A DNA stretch of 64,000 nt from Flavobacterium piscinae (GTDB taxonomy: Bacteria > Bacteroidota > Bacteroidia > Flavobacteriales > Flavobacteriaceae). A model generated the notes under the pieces. The model ran no database searches, was not told the DNA's origin, and saw only the letters and a program-made list of their open reading frames with translations. The stretch covers positions 62,001 through 126,000 of the forward strand of contig NZ_SBKQ01000009.1 in assembly GCF_004122145.1 (NCBI RefSeq). The letters run 5' to 3'. A program made the translations under genes and the position numbers. Positions 26,853 through 36,507 of the stretch are shown here, in pieces; the stretch's first letter is position 1, and each line of letters starts with the position of its first letter.

Positions 26853-28400
26853 TTATTGTATTTCGTAAATTACAGGAGAAGTTCTTCCTGTAACAATATT
26901 GGTTCCAGGAATTACAGTTTTAATATCTGAGATAGTAACAACATCACCACGACTAGCTCTTGCTAAAGCCGCTTTACACTGAGCATTCACTCTATCACCA
27001 TTTACAATTACTGCTGCTTGACCAGGTACTTTAAAAGTAAACTGAGTAACTTTAAATTGAAGATCGTACAAGAAATCAGGTAATTCTGCTGTAATTTGAG
27101 ATGCTTCAAGTCGAGATTTACTTCCCTTCAAAGTTCCCATCTCTTTACCTATAGCACCAAATGGTGCAGGTACGTTTTTAATTCTAAATAATTTTTTATC
27201 TGATACGGTTGTTCCGTCTGGCAACTTACCTGTAACACTTATTGTCACTTCTGTCCCTTGACCTGGATTCATATTGTATTGACCTGGTTTAGAACCTTTG
27301 CTTAAACCTGGAGCAGTTGGAATAACTAAATTATCAGGTACTCCGGCAAATGAAATAGTCATTGGATTAGCAACACCTCTATAAACCACATTCATTTTGT
27401 CTGCAGAAATTGTAGCTGAATTTGGTTTAGGAATAACAGAATATGAAGATTCTACTGGAATATCAAAAGATTTACCATCAAAATCAGTAAAAGTCATTTT
27501 TCCTGATATTTTTTGTTCTCCAACATTTCCGGCTCCGAATTCTAAAATGGTTTGTCCTTCTTGCATAGCTGATGCAGGAATTTCTCTTCCATTAACAACT
27601 ACTGAATTTGCTTTTAAAGTTTTATCCTTTTTACCTAAGATGATTTTACCTTTAAACATTTCACCAGCAAAAAATGCAGTTTTGTCTGGAACAACAATTG
27701 CTTCAAAATTTGTTAAAGACGCTTCAACTTTTAGTTTTTCTGCAACCATAGAATTCAAAACATCTGTTTGTGCTTTTCTAATATCTGACTGTAATGCTGA
27801 AAGTTTAGTCATTGAAGCTACCATTGGATAACCTTTGTAGTGATAATCCATCCAGTCAACTTTGATACCATCTCTGTTAACTACAGGCTCTGTGCTAAAT
27901 GATTTATTAACAGATTCAATAACACCTTTATATTTTGGATCACTTCCCAAAATTTTTGCTATGCCAGATCTATAACCATTAATCTTGTCATAAAAAGCTT
28001 GACCCTCAGGTTTTAACTTATCACCAATAAAGAATTTCTCATCCAAAAAATCTGCTTTGTCTTGAACTTCATAATCTTTAGGGTCTTCAACAGTTGCCAT
28101 CATTTCTGATTTTAACTTTTCAATATAAGCGTAAAAATCATTCGATAATTTTTCAACCTCTTTTGCTTTAGATACCAATGGACCATACTTTTCAGGTTGC
28201 GATTCCATTTGTTTCTCCATTGCTTTAATATCATTATCAATACGCCCTTTAGCATCTTCATTTGACAACGCTAATTTTTCAGTCATTAATCCGAACGCTG
28301 ATAATACTTCTTTTGACATGTTAAGTGCCAACATCGCGATGAAAACCAAGTACATCAGGTTAATCATCTTCTGTCTAGGGGTTAATTTTCCTCCTGCCAT
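26853..28400 (-). CDS. gldM: GldM/PorM, T9SS motor and periplasmic shaft
   Basis: 515 aa. A cytoplasmic stub with KLTPRQKMINLMYLVFIAML begins the single TM helix (about 14-34), and a long periplasmic part of four domains follows. The TM helix packs in the GldL bundle to make the proton-driven motor, and the periplasmic part transmits torque to the GldK/GldN ring. EVLSAFGLMTEKL after the TM is typical. The length matches characterised GldM proteins. Confidence 0.96.
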   Translation of the reverse strand: MAGGKLTPRQKMINLMYLVFIAMLALNMSKEVLSAFGLMTEKLALSNEDAKGRIDNDIKAMEKQMESQPEKYGPLVSKAKEVEKLSNDFYAYIEKLKSEMMATVEDPKDYEVQDKADFLDEKFFIGDKLKPEGQAFYDKINGYRSGIAKILGSDPKYKGVIESVNKSFSTEPVVNRDGIKVDWMDYHYKGYPMVASMTKLSALQSDIRKAQTDVLNSMVAEKLKVEASLTNFEAIVVPDKTAFFAGEMFKGKIILGKKDKTLKANSVVVNGREIPASAMQEGQTILEFGAGNVGEQKISGKMTFTDFDGKSFDIPVESSYSVIPKPNSATISADKMNVVYRGVANPMTISFAGVPDNLVIPTAPGLSKGSKPGQYNMNPGQGTEVTISVTGKLPDGTTVSDKKLFRIKNVPAPFGAIGKEMGTLKGSKSRLEASQITAELPDFLYDLQFKVTQFTFKVPGQAAVIVNGDRVNAQCKAALARASRGDVVTISDIKTVIPGTNIVTGRTSPVIYEIQ

Positions 28401-28446
28401 TTCTAATTAGTTTTTTTAAAATTGTTTGTTAAATTGATAAAACTAA

Positions 28447-29091
28447 TTATCCTCTATTTCCCATTGCAGACAACATTCCACCATAAACGTTGTTTAAGGA
28501 AGCAATATTCGCCGTCATTGCTTGCATTTGCTCTTTTAATTTAGCGGCATTATCAGCAATTTCTTTGTTAGCTTCTGCATTTCTGGATGCACTTTCTAAT
28601 TGTACTTTGTATAAACTGTTTAAAGATTCCATTTGAGCAGCTGCCATTGATAATTCTTCGCTGTATTTCTTTTGGCCTGCAATTGAATCAACTGTTGGAG
28701 CAATACCTTTTGCTGCTGATTCAAAGTTTTTGATGCTGTTCCCTAAGCTCGTCATTAACTCACCATCAACTTTAGCTTCTTTTAACATTGCATCTAATTT
28801 TTGAGACAATAAACCTTGCGCATCTTTAGCTTCTTCTTTTTTACCTTTTTCTTTGGCTTCACCTCCAGCTAGTTCTGGATAAACTAAAGACCAATCTAAT
28901 TCGTGATCAACTGGTTCGAATGCTGATAATGCGAAAATGATAGCTTCAGTAACAAGACCAATGGTTAACATCACGTTTCCTGTTAAAAATCCGATCTCAA
29001 AGTGAATAATTTTGAATAATGCTCCTACGATTACAACCGCAGCTCCCATTCCATAAGCAAAGTTCATTGTTTTTTTACTTAAAAGTGCCAT
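28447..29091 (-). CDS. gldL: GldL/PorL, T9SS motor subunit
   Basis: 214 aa with two TM helices near the N-terminus (about 10-26 and 35-57). The conserved acidic residue sits at the end of the first (FKIIHFEIG), which in studied systems takes part in proton flow. The remainder is a cytoplasmic, coiled-coil-prone tail. It forms the inner-membrane motor with GldM. It lies between gldK and gldM with spacers of 64 and 46 bp. Confidence 0.96.
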   Translation of the reverse strand: MALLSKKTMNFAYGMGAAVVIVGALFKIIHFEIGFLTGNVMLTIGLVTEAIIFALSAFEPVDHELDWSLVYPELAGGEAKEKGKKEEAKDAQGLLSQKLDAMLKEAKVDGELMTSLGNSIKNFESAAKGIAPTVDSIAGQKKYSEELSMAAAQMESLNSLYKVQLESASRNAEANKEIADNAAKLKEQMQAMTANIASLNNVYGGMLSAMGNRG

Positions 29092-29155
29092 AATAAAAAA
29101 TTTTAGTTAGTTAAGTTAATTAATATAAAGTTGGTTTAAATTTTAATTTGTTGGT

Positions 29156-30556
29156 TTATTTTGCTTTTCCGGTTTTTCTGTTTCCGGTTGATTGAGTTCC
29201 CATGTAATCCTGAACAGTTCTAAATCCAATGTAGCTTCTTGCAGAATCTGCATATTCATAGTCTCTAGTACTTACTTGCAGGAAGTAGGCTACATCTTTC
29301 CATGAACCACCGCGAATTACTTTGCGTTTGTTTTTCAAATCACCTACCGTTGGGTTCATTGTAGAAACATATTCATAAGCCGCCGCATCATAAGATGAAT
29401 CTGTCCATTCCGAAACATTACCGGCCATGTTGTACAAGTTGTAATTGTTTGGCTCATAAGATTTTGCTTCAACCGTGTAAAGAGCCTCATCCGCTGCATA
29501 ATCCCCACGATTTGGTTTGAAGTTTGCTAAATAACAACCTCTGTCATTTTTAGCATATAAACTTCCCCATGGGTATGTTGCTGATTCAAGACCACCTCTT
29601 GCTGCATATTCCCACTCAGCTTCAGTTGGTAAACGGAACGTATTAATAAATTCCTGTTTCTTTTTCTTTCTGTACGTATTTTTGTTTAATGTTCTCCAAG
29701 CACAAAAAGCTTTTGCTTGTTTCCAAGAAACACCTACTACAGGATAATCACTGTAGGCTTGGTGCCAAAAATAGTCATTGTGCATTGGCTCATTGTATGA
29801 ATAAGCAAAATCTTTAATCCAAGACGTTGTATCCGGATATACTTTCACTTTTTCTTTTTTAATAAAGTCAGATCTTTTTCCTGTTTTAGCTTTTGCAGCC
29901 GCTTGAATATCCATCCAAGTATAGCTGAATTCTAATTTATTCACATCAATTGTTCTCAAACCATTGTATGATTCAGCAGCTGGCAAATACATTGAATCCA
30001 TTACTTCAACATAATATTCGTCCGGGTATTTAGAAGTTTCTTTGATAAGTTTTACTTTTCTATTCAATTTTCTTCCTGCAAACATATCATCCTCTGTTCC
30101 TACGCTATAGTAATTTTCATACATATATTTATCATACGGTGTCATTTTTTCAGGATCAGCATCAGCAAAAGCATAGTCACCAATACTGGCTCCTCCTTTT
30201 TTACCGCCTCCACCAGTTGACGTTTGACCCATTTCATCAGCTAAAATCGCTAACTTCATGTAAATAGTTGAATCTTTAACCCACTCCACAAACTGACGGT
30301 ATTCACTATTAGTGATTTCCGTTTCATCCATATAAAATGAACGTACAGTTACCGTTTTAGTTGGTGCATCATGCACATTAGCTAAATCATCATCTGATTT
30401 ACCCATAATAAATGCTCCGCCAGGAATCAATGTCATACCATAAGGCTTCTCAGGATGCCATTTCTTACCTTTAACTCCTACAAGCTCTCCTTTGTCGCTT
30501 GAACCACAGCTAACCAGTGTTACTAAAATCGTTGAAAACGCGATGAACTTCTTCAT
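29156..30556 (-). CDS. gldK: GldK/PorK, T9SS outer-membrane lipoprotein
   Basis: 466 aa from ATG 30554-30556; the upstream in-frame ATG at 30574 only adds six residues before the signal. The lipobox LVSC is at residues 14-17. The rest is a formylglycine-generating-enzyme-like (sulfatase-modifying) fold: GGAFIMGKSDDD, DETEITNSEYRQF, FRLPTEAEWEYAARGG, GNVSEWTDSSYD, RGGSW and IGFRTVQ. In GldK this fold is structural, making the periplasmic ring with GldN. It is the first gene of the operon; a possible -7 box is at 30656-30663. Confidence 0.95.
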   Translation of the reverse strand: MKKFIAFSTILVTLVSCGSSDKGELVGVKGKKWHPEKPYGMTLIPGGAFIMGKSDDDLANVHDAPTKTVTVRSFYMDETEITNSEYRQFVEWVKDSTIYMKLAILADEMGQTSTGGGGKKGGASIGDYAFADADPEKMTPYDKYMYENYYSVGTEDDMFAGRKLNRKVKLIKETSKYPDEYYVEVMDSMYLPAAESYNGLRTIDVNKLEFSYTWMDIQAAAKAKTGKRSDFIKKEKVKVYPDTTSWIKDFAYSYNEPMHNDYFWHQAYSDYPVVGVSWKQAKAFCAWRTLNKNTYRKKKKQEFINTFRLPTEAEWEYAARGGLESATYPWGSLYAKNDRGCYLANFKPNRGDYAADEALYTVEAKSYEPNNYNLYNMAGNVSEWTDSSYDAAAYEYVSTMNPTVGDLKNKRKVIRGGSWKDVAYFLQVSTRDYEYADSARSYIGFRTVQDYMGTQSTGNRKTGKAK

Positions 30557-30655
30557 ATAAATTTGGGTTATCATGTACTCGAATTTTTAAGGCCGTAAAC
30601 CTATTTATAATTTTTTAAAAATGCAATTATTTATTGTAAAATTTATTTTCTGTGT

Positions 30656-30663
30656 CAAAACTA
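30656..30663 (-). promoter_or_regulatory. Candidate -7 box (TAGTTTTG) upstream of gldK
   Basis: TAnnTTTG match on the minus strand, 99 bp before the gldK start; no -33 box at usual spacing. A 19-bp direct repeat at 30695-30733 lies just upstream. Confidence 0.4.
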
Positions 30664-30694
30664 AAAATAATCTTCAAATCTTAAAAGAAAAACA

Positions 30695-30733
30695 TCGATA
30701 AAATACATATTTTGTCGATGAAATACATCTTTT
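30695..30733. repeat. Imperfect 19-bp direct repeat upstream of gldK
   Basis: TCGATAAAATACATATTTT at 30695-30713 and TCGATGAAATACATCTTTT at 30715-30733 agree at 17 of 19 positions, with a 20-bp period (two helical turns). Position and spacing suit a dimeric regulator site. Confidence 0.75.
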
Positions 30734-30761
30734 TGTTGTTTTTGTAAGATTTTATCTTTAA

Positions 30762-31910
30762 TTATATAAGATTCTTTCGTTGTGCTTTCCACCATCTTTC
30801 CGGGATTTCTTGATCGCAAGCTCGCAAATAATCTTCATGTGTACAGGGCAATAACGTATTTTTTTTTAATTTATTATTAACATTTGAAATAAATGGTATT
30901 TCTATCCACCATCTTTCTGTTTTTGGGCTTTTAAAAAATATCAATTCAATATCATCTACCGGAACAATATATTTTAAAAACAAATTCTGATTTAAATTAG
31001 GATATTCCAACGACCTGAAATTATATCCCTCTAAAAAATACCAAATGATTTGAGCAATTAAAACGCTTTCATTAGCTAAATTATTATGATTGAAAATACC
31101 AAATGAAGAAACTTTATCACTTAGTCCGGCATACCGTGATAAAGCACAAATATCTTTACCATTAAAACCATTTGGTGTAAAAGTAACAAAATTTCCTGAA
31201 TCTGCTGATTTTATGGATGTTAAATCTACGGAAACGATATCGGAATCTCTAAAAACGGGTTCAGCCAAGGAAAGATTAGAACTTACTTCTCCCAAACGAT
31301 AGGCATCAAAATACAATTTTTCAATTAAATCTATCTCTTCTTGCGAATTATAATAAGTTTGAAAACCTAAATTACTATAATTAAAAAGATTTGTTGGCTC
31401 ATTAATAATTATTTTAGACAGATAGGAATCTGCTGTATTTTTGGATTCATCTTTTCCAAAATCAAATCTATTGTCTAAAGTAACTAAATTAACCATTTGA
31501 TCTAAACTGTCGTAACTGCGGTACATGGCATAAGTCAAATCTTGAGAGCCACCCAGTGCGATTGGAACAATTTGCTTCTTAATTAATTCAGCAACAATCT
31601 TGGCTACAGCATAATAGGTATCTTCTTGCGTATTGCCTTGTGGAATATCCCCTAAATCAGCAATAGTAGCATGCCAATTGCCCGGATATAGAGCATAAAA
31701 TTCATTGCGGATAAATTTTAGATTAACTTCTTGACCTGAATTACCTCCACGATTATCTAAAACACCAATAATTGCAATTTTAATTTTGTTTAAATCGGGA
31801 AAATCATCTTGAGTATGAAAAACCGTTTTTTTTCCAATTGTTTGAGAATTCAAATTTTTAACAAAGTCTAATACCGAAACGTCAACAGGTTCTAAAAAAT
31901 CAAATGCCAT
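30762..31910 (-). CDS. Ureohydrolase (arginase/formimidoylglutamase) fold protein with altered metal site
   Basis: 382 aa, recognisable as the Bacteroidota arginase-family protein usually encoded between topA and gldK. The three metal-binding motifs are present by position but changed: GGDHS appears as GGSQD (His replaced by Q123), DAHxD as DNRFD (His replaced by R148), and SxDxD as SVDLT (second Asp replaced by T231). Three of the six usual Mn ligands are therefore gone, and the classical binuclear hydrolase reaction is doubtful. No signal peptide is seen. It follows topA by 3 bp. Annotation pipelines would likely call it formimidoylglutamase; I would not. Confidence 0.8.
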   Translation of the reverse strand: MAFDFLEPVDVSVLDFVKNLNSQTIGKKTVFHTQDDFPDLNKIKIAIIGVLDNRGGNSGQEVNLKFIRNEFYALYPGNWHATIADLGDIPQGNTQEDTYYAVAKIVAELIKKQIVPIALGGSQDLTYAMYRSYDSLDQMVNLVTLDNRFDFGKDESKNTADSYLSKIIINEPTNLFNYSNLGFQTYYNSQEEIDLIEKLYFDAYRLGEVSSNLSLAEPVFRDSDIVSVDLTSIKSADSGNFVTFTPNGFNGKDICALSRYAGLSDKVSSFGIFNHNNLANESVLIAQIIWYFLEGYNFRSLEYPNLNQNLFLKYIVPVDDIELIFFKSPKTERWWIEIPFISNVNNKLKKNTLLPCTHEDYLRACDQEIPERWWKAQRKNLI

Positions 31911-31913
31911 AAA

Positions 31914-34430
31914 TTATTTCTTTTTAACTGTTGCTTTTTTTGCGGCTGTTTTCTTAGCAGGTGCTTTTTTTGCGGTTGTTTTTTTTGCGGGAGCTTTTTT
32001 TTCAATCAATTCCTGCACTTGAGTGAGGGTTAATTTTTCAGCATCAATGTCTTTGCTCAATTCAATTTTAATTTTTCCTTTGGTAATTATCGAACGTCCC
32101 CATCTTGCTTTTTCAACCTTAATCCCTTCTGCCTTCCAATCGTGAATGACTTTATCAATCTCTTTTTGTTGTTTGTCTTCAATCAATTCATTCAAATCAG
32201 CTTGTGATAATTTATCAAAATTGTATTTTTTACTCACATTGATAAACATACCATTCCACTTAATAAAAGGTCCAAATCGACCAACTCCTTTTTGAATTGG
32301 AAAACCTTCATATTCACCAATTGGAGCATCGGCCTGGTTTTTTTCATCAATAAGTTCTTTTGCTCTTTCCATAGTTACATCCAATGGATCTTCCCCTTTT
32401 GGAAGGGAAACAAAAGTTTTTCCAAAACGAACATAAGGTCCGAATCGACCATTGTTCACTTCTACTTCTTCACCTTTATATGTACCTAAATTTTTTGGCA
32501 ATAAAAACAAGTTTAAAGCTTCTTCCAAGGTAATTGTACCAATATTCTGATCTGTACCTAAACTGGCAAATTGTTTATTCTCATCATCAATGTCACCAAT
32601 TTGTGCCATAGGGCCAAACTTCCCTAATCGAACCGAAACCGGTTTTCCTGATTTTGGGTCTATTCCTAAAATACGTTCTCCACTTTCTCTATCGGCATTT
32701 TCTTCTACATTTTTTACAATCGGATGAAAATGATTGTAGAAATCACGCATCATTTTTGTCCAATCTTCGTTTCCTTCGGCAATTTCATCAAAATCTTGTT
32801 CCACTTTAGCGGTGAAATTATAATCTAAGATGGTTGAAAAATTCTTCACCAGAAAGTCATTTACAATTATACCAATGTCGGTTGGCACCAATTTTCCTTT
32901 GTCAGAACCGGCATTTTCAGTTAACACCACTGATTTAATATCACTTCCTTTTAAGGTTAATTGATTGTATTTTCTTTCTTGTCCTTCAAAACTTCCTTTT
33001 TCAACATAATTTCTGTTAATGATAGTTGAAATTGTCGGTGCGTATGTTGAAGGTCTTCCAATTCCTAACTCTTCTAATTTCTTAACTAAAGAAGCTTCTG
33101 TATATCGACTTGCCGGTCTTGAAAAACGTTCAGTTGCAGTAATATAATTGTTAACCAAACGTTCGTTGACGTTCATGGCCGGTAACATTCCTTCTTGTTC
33201 TTCATCATCGTCATCATTTCCTTCTAAATAAACTTTTAGAAAACCCTCAAATTTGATCACTTCTCCGGTTGCAGCAAAATGTTCATTATGATTGTCGGCT
33301 TCAATTTTCACATTAGTTCGCTCTAATTCCGCATCACTCATTTGCGAAGCCAATGTTCTTTTCCAAATCAAATCATATAAACGGGCTTGATCTCTCTCTA
33401 TATTTAAGGTGTGTTTCGACATATCTGTTGGACGAATCGCCTCGTGTGCCTCTTGTGCTCCTTTGGCTTTGCTGGTAAAATTTCTTGGTTTACTGAATTC
33501 TTTGCCATACGAACGTGTAATTTCAGCTTGAGCGGCAGCCATCGCTTCTTGTGAAAGATTAACGCTATCTGTTCTCATGTAAGTAATATATCCGGCTTCA
33601 TACAAACGCTGTGCAATTTGCATGGTAATTCCAACCGGAAGATATAATTTTCGAGCCGCTTCTTGTTGCAATGTAGATGTTGTAAACGGTGCAGCCGGAG
33701 ATTTTTTGGTTGGCTTCGTTTCTAAATCTGACACCTTATATATAGAACCTATATTTTTTTGAAGAAAATCTTCTGCTTCTTTTTTAGTTGAAAAATTCTT
33801 AGGAAGTTTAGCTTTGAATGTTTTTCCGGCTTCGTTCGCAAATTCAGCGGTTACAGAATAGGTAGCTTGAGCTTTAAATTCCTGAATTTCTCTCTCTCTT
33901 TCTACAATCAATCGCACTGAAACCGATTGTACACGTCCGGCAGACAAACCTCCTTTTACTTTTTTCCACAAAACGGGGGATAATTCATACCCTACCAATC
34001 GGTCTAAAACTCTGCGGGCTTGTTGTGCATTTACTAAATTATAGTCAATTCCGCGTGGATTTTCAATTGCTTTTTGAATGGCGGACTTGGTGATTTCATG
34101 AAAAACAATTCGTTTGGTTTTTTTTGAGTCTAATTTTAATTCTTCCGCCAAATGCCAAGAAATGGCTTCTCCCTCTCGGTCTTCATCACTTGCCAACCAA
34201 ACCATTTCGGCATTTTTAGCTAACGTTTTGAGTTTGCTCACCAAAGCTTTTTTATCTGCAGAAACTTCATATTTAGGTTTAAAATCATGTTCTACATCAA
34301 CCCCGATTTCTTTAGATGGAAGGTCAGCAATATGCCCATAACTGGACTCTACCTGATAATCACTTCCAAGAAATTTTTCGATGGTTTTTGCTTTTGCCGG
34401 TGACTCAACGATAACTAAATTCTTTGCCAT
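31914..34430 (-). CDS. topA: DNA topoisomerase I
   Basis: 838 aa from ATG 34428-34430. The frame is open to 34637, but that stretch lacks family sequence and overlaps miaB, and a -7 box lies just upstream of the chosen ATG. The Toprim domain (LVIVESPAKAKTIEKFLG; DEDREGEAISWHLAEEL) and the active-site tyrosine in GYITYMRTDSVNLS are clear. The C-terminal region has FGPMAQIG/FGPYVRFG/FGPFIKWNG repeats in place of zinc fingers, and ends in a Lys/Ala/Pro tail (AKKTTAKKAPAKK) like histone H1, probably binding DNA. It relaxes negative supercoils. Confidence 0.95.
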   Translation of the reverse strand: MAKNLVIVESPAKAKTIEKFLGSDYQVESSYGHIADLPSKEIGVDVEHDFKPKYEVSADKKALVSKLKTLAKNAEMVWLASDEDREGEAISWHLAEELKLDSKKTKRIVFHEITKSAIQKAIENPRGIDYNLVNAQQARRVLDRLVGYELSPVLWKKVKGGLSAGRVQSVSVRLIVEREREIQEFKAQATYSVTAEFANEAGKTFKAKLPKNFSTKKEAEDFLQKNIGSIYKVSDLETKPTKKSPAAPFTTSTLQQEAARKLYLPVGITMQIAQRLYEAGYITYMRTDSVNLSQEAMAAAQAEITRSYGKEFSKPRNFTSKAKGAQEAHEAIRPTDMSKHTLNIERDQARLYDLIWKRTLASQMSDAELERTNVKIEADNHNEHFAATGEVIKFEGFLKVYLEGNDDDDEEQEGMLPAMNVNERLVNNYITATERFSRPASRYTEASLVKKLEELGIGRPSTYAPTISTIINRNYVEKGSFEGQERKYNQLTLKGSDIKSVVLTENAGSDKGKLVPTDIGIIVNDFLVKNFSTILDYNFTAKVEQDFDEIAEGNEDWTKMMRDFYNHFHPIVKNVEENADRESGERILGIDPKSGKPVSVRLGKFGPMAQIGDIDDENKQFASLGTDQNIGTITLEEALNLFLLPKNLGTYKGEEVEVNNGRFGPYVRFGKTFVSLPKGEDPLDVTMERAKELIDEKNQADAPIGEYEGFPIQKGVGRFGPFIKWNGMFINVSKKYNFDKLSQADLNELIEDKQQKEIDKVIHDWKAEGIKVEKARWGRSIITKGKIKIELSKDIDAEKLTLTQVQELIEKKAPAKKTTAKKAPAKKTAAKKATVKKK

Positions 34431-34449
34431 GTGCGTATTTGTTTGGCAA

Positions 34450-34457
34450 CAAAAGTA
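34450..34457 (-). promoter_or_regulatory. -7 box (TACTTTTG) of topA
   Basis: Exact TAnnTTTG match on the minus strand, 19 bp before the topA ATG at 34430; it supports that start. Confidence 0.6.
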
Positions 34458-34573
34458 TGGTTTTTTTTTAATTATTGATTTTTGGAAAATAAAAACCGTT
34501 GGCAAATCTGTTTTTTGAGGTAATATTTTGTTAAACAACATCTGCCATCTTGTCATATTTTCAATTTTAGTAT

Positions 34574-34581
34574 TATCTTTG
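34574..34581 (+). promoter_or_regulatory. -7 box (TATCTTTG) of miaB
   Basis: Exact TAnnTTTG match 26 bp before the miaB ATG. A CTTG lies 21 bp further upstream as a possible -33 element. Confidence 0.6.
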
Positions 34582-34607
34582 CAGACTGATTTCAGATAAA
34601 ATCGATT

Positions 34608-36056
34608 ATGGAGAAGATTATAGAAGAAAACAAGCAAGGAACCAGCTTGGTTTTAGAACAAAAAGAAGGAAACACCAAAAAGCTTTTTATAGAAAGTTAT
34701 GGCTGTCAGATGAATTTTTCGGATAGTGAAATCGTAGCTTCCATTTTGCATGAACAAGGTTATAACACCACCCAAAATTTGGAGGAAGCCGATTTGGTTT
34801 TGGTCAACACGTGTTCCATTCGTGACAAAGCCGAGCAAACGGTTCGCAAACGTTTGGAAAAATACAATGCCGTCAAAAAAATCAATCCAACCATGAAAGT
34901 GGGTGTTTTGGGTTGTATGGCGGAGCGTTTGAAAAGCCAGTTTTTGGAAGAAGAAAAAATTGTAGATATGGTCGTAGGACCCGATGCCTACAAAGACATT
35001 CCAAATCTATTGAAAGAAGTGGAAGAAGGCAGAGATGCCATCAACGTGATTTTATCCAAAGAGGAAACGTATGGCGATATTTCTCCGGTTCGATTGAACA
35101 GTAATGGCGTGAATGCGTTTGTTTCCATCACCCGTGGTTGCGACAATATGTGTACATTTTGCGTGGTCCCGTTCACACGTGGTCGCGAAAGAAGTAGAGA
35201 GCCGCAAAGTATCTTAGAAGAAATCAAAGATTTGTACGAAAGAGGTTTTAAAGAAGTAACGCTTTTAGGTCAAAATGTTGACAGTTACTTATGGTATGGC
35301 GGCGGTTTGAAAAAAGATTTTGACAAAACGACTGAAATGCAAAAAGCCACTGCTGTTGATTTTGCTCAGTTGTTGGAAATGTGTGCGGTGCAGTTTCCGA
35401 AAATGCGTTTCCGTTTTTCTACTTCCAATCCGCAAGATATGCATGTGGAAGTGATTGAAATTATGGCAAAGTACCATAACATTTGCAACTACATTCATTT
35501 ACCGGTGCAAAGTGGAAGCACAAGAATTTTGAAAGAAATGAACCGTCAGCACACCCGTGAAGAATACATGGCCTTAGTGGATAAAATATATGAAATCATT
35601 CCGGATATTTCGCTTTCACAGGATATGATTTCTGGTTTCCCTACTGAAACTGAAAAAGATCATCAAGATACGTTAAGCTTAATGGAATATGTGAAATATG
35701 ATTTTGGATTTATGTTTGCCTATTCGGAACGACCCGGAACTTTAGCCGCCCGAAAAATGGAAGATGACGTGCCGGAAGAAGTGAAAAAAAGACGTTTAAA
35801 CGAAATCATCGATTTACAACAAAAATTAGGTTTAGAAAGAACCAAACGATTTGTTGGACAAGAAGTGGAAGTGTTGATTGAAAAAGAATCGAAACGTTCC
35901 AACGAACATTGGAGCGGAAGAAACTCCCAAAATACGGTGGTGGTTTTTCCAAAAGAAAACTATAAAGTAGGTGATTTTGTAATGGTAAAAATAAACGATT
36001 GTACCGCTGCCACTTTGATTGGAGAAGCAGTTGGTTATTCTGAGATGATGAATTAA
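34608..36056 (+). CDS. miaB: tRNA-2-methylthio-N6-dimethylallyladenosine synthase
   Basis: 482 aa. MiaB adds the 2-methylthio group to i6A37 of tRNAs. The N-terminal UPF0004 domain carries three cluster-binding cysteines ([30 protein letters not shown]). The radical SAM core has CDNMCTFC (about residues 179-186). A C-terminal TRAM domain follows ([14 protein letters not shown] to [16 protein letters not shown]). It is divergent from topA. The next gene on this strand is the repeat-flanked GxxExxY gene. Confidence 0.95.
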   Translation: MEKIIEENKQGTSLVLEQKEGNTKKLFIESYGCQMNFSDSEIVASILHEQGYNTTQNLEEADLVLVNTCSIRDKAEQTVRKRLEKYNAVKKINPTMKVGVLGCMAERLKSQFLEEEKIVDMVVGPDAYKDIPNLLKEVEEGRDAINVILSKEETYGDISPVRLNSNGVNAFVSITRGCDNMCTFCVVPFTRGRERSREPQSILEEIKDLYERGFKEVTLLGQNVDSYLWYGGGLKKDFDKTTEMQKATAVDFAQLLEMCAVQFPKMRFRFSTSNPQDMHVEVIEIMAKYHNICNYIHLPVQSGSTRILKEMNRQHTREEYMALVDKIYEIIPDISLSQDMISGFPTETEKDHQDTLSLMEYVKYDFGFMFAYSERPGTLAARKMEDDVPEEVKKRRLNEIIDLQQKLGLERTKRFVGQEVEVLIEKESKRSNEHWSGRNSQNTVVVFPKENYKVGDFVMVKINDCTAATLIGEAVGYSEMMN

Positions 36057-36059
36057 ATA

Positions 36060-36494
36060 GCCACAGATTAAAAGATTTACACAGATTATAAAAATGCAAC
36101 TTTACAGAGAAGAAGAAACATATAAAATTATTGGAATCTGTATGGAAGTCCACAAAAATCTTGGCCCAGGATTACTGGAAATTATTTACAAAAATGCCAT
36201 TGAAATTGAATTAACAGAAAATAACATCCCTTTTGAACGAGAAAAAGAATTTTTAATAAATTACAAAGGTAAAATTTTACCTCATAAATTTTATGCCGAT
36301 TTTATTGTAAACGAAGATATTATATTAGAAGTAAAAGCAGTAAAAGAATTTTCAAATGAACACAAGGCACAAATATTAAATTACATGAAACTAGCAAATT
36401 CGGAAATAGGTTTGTTAGTAAATTTTCAAACAAAATCTTTACAACACAAAAGATTTGTACTTTAAAAATCAGTGAAAATCCTTTAATCTGTGGC
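36060..36494. repeat. 28-bp inverted repeats bounding the GxxExxY gene
   Basis: The left copy is 36060-36087 and the right copy 36467-36494; read inward they agree at 25 of 28 positions. Each begins GCCACAGATTAAA. They enclose exactly one gene (36094-36465) and nothing else, making a 435-bp unit. The left arm starts 3 bp after the miaB stop. No convincing target-site duplication is seen. This suggests a small mobile or once-mobile unit. Confidence 0.85.
36094..36465 (+). CDS. GxxExxY protein (PD-(D/E)XK-like)
   Basis: 123 aa. The name-giving motif is GLLEIIY within HKNLGPGLLEIIYKNA. YADFIVNEDIILEVKAVKE fits the D...ExK core of PD-(D/E)XK enzymes, and the family is usually placed in that superfamily. 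The biological role is not established; members occur as scattered, sometimes multiple copies in Bacteroidota and others. Here it sits between miaB and a sigma-54 activator, inside inverted repeats that begin 3 bp after miaB, so it looks inserted. Confidence 0.9.
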   Translation: MQLYREEETYKIIGICMEVHKNLGPGLLEIIYKNAIEIELTENNIPFEREKEFLINYKGKILPHKFYADFIVNEDIILEVKAVKEFSNEHKAQILNYMKLANSEIGLLVNFQTKSLQHKRFVL

Positions 36495-36507
36495 AAAAAA
36501 TTAAAAC

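Noticed and set aside
29156..30556. Formylglycine-generating (sulfatase-maturation) enzyme
   Set aside because: The fold is of that type, but the lipobox and position before gldL identify GldK, where the fold is structural.
34431..34637. 69-residue N-terminal extension of topA
   Set aside because: It lies beyond a good -7 box, overlaps the miaB start on the other strand, and lacks topoisomerase sequence; the protein starts normally at 34430.
36051..36505. AATTAAA on both sides of the GxxExxY unit as a target-site duplication
   Set aside because: It is AT-rich and not directly adjacent to the repeat ends on both sides, so chance is a sufficient explanation.
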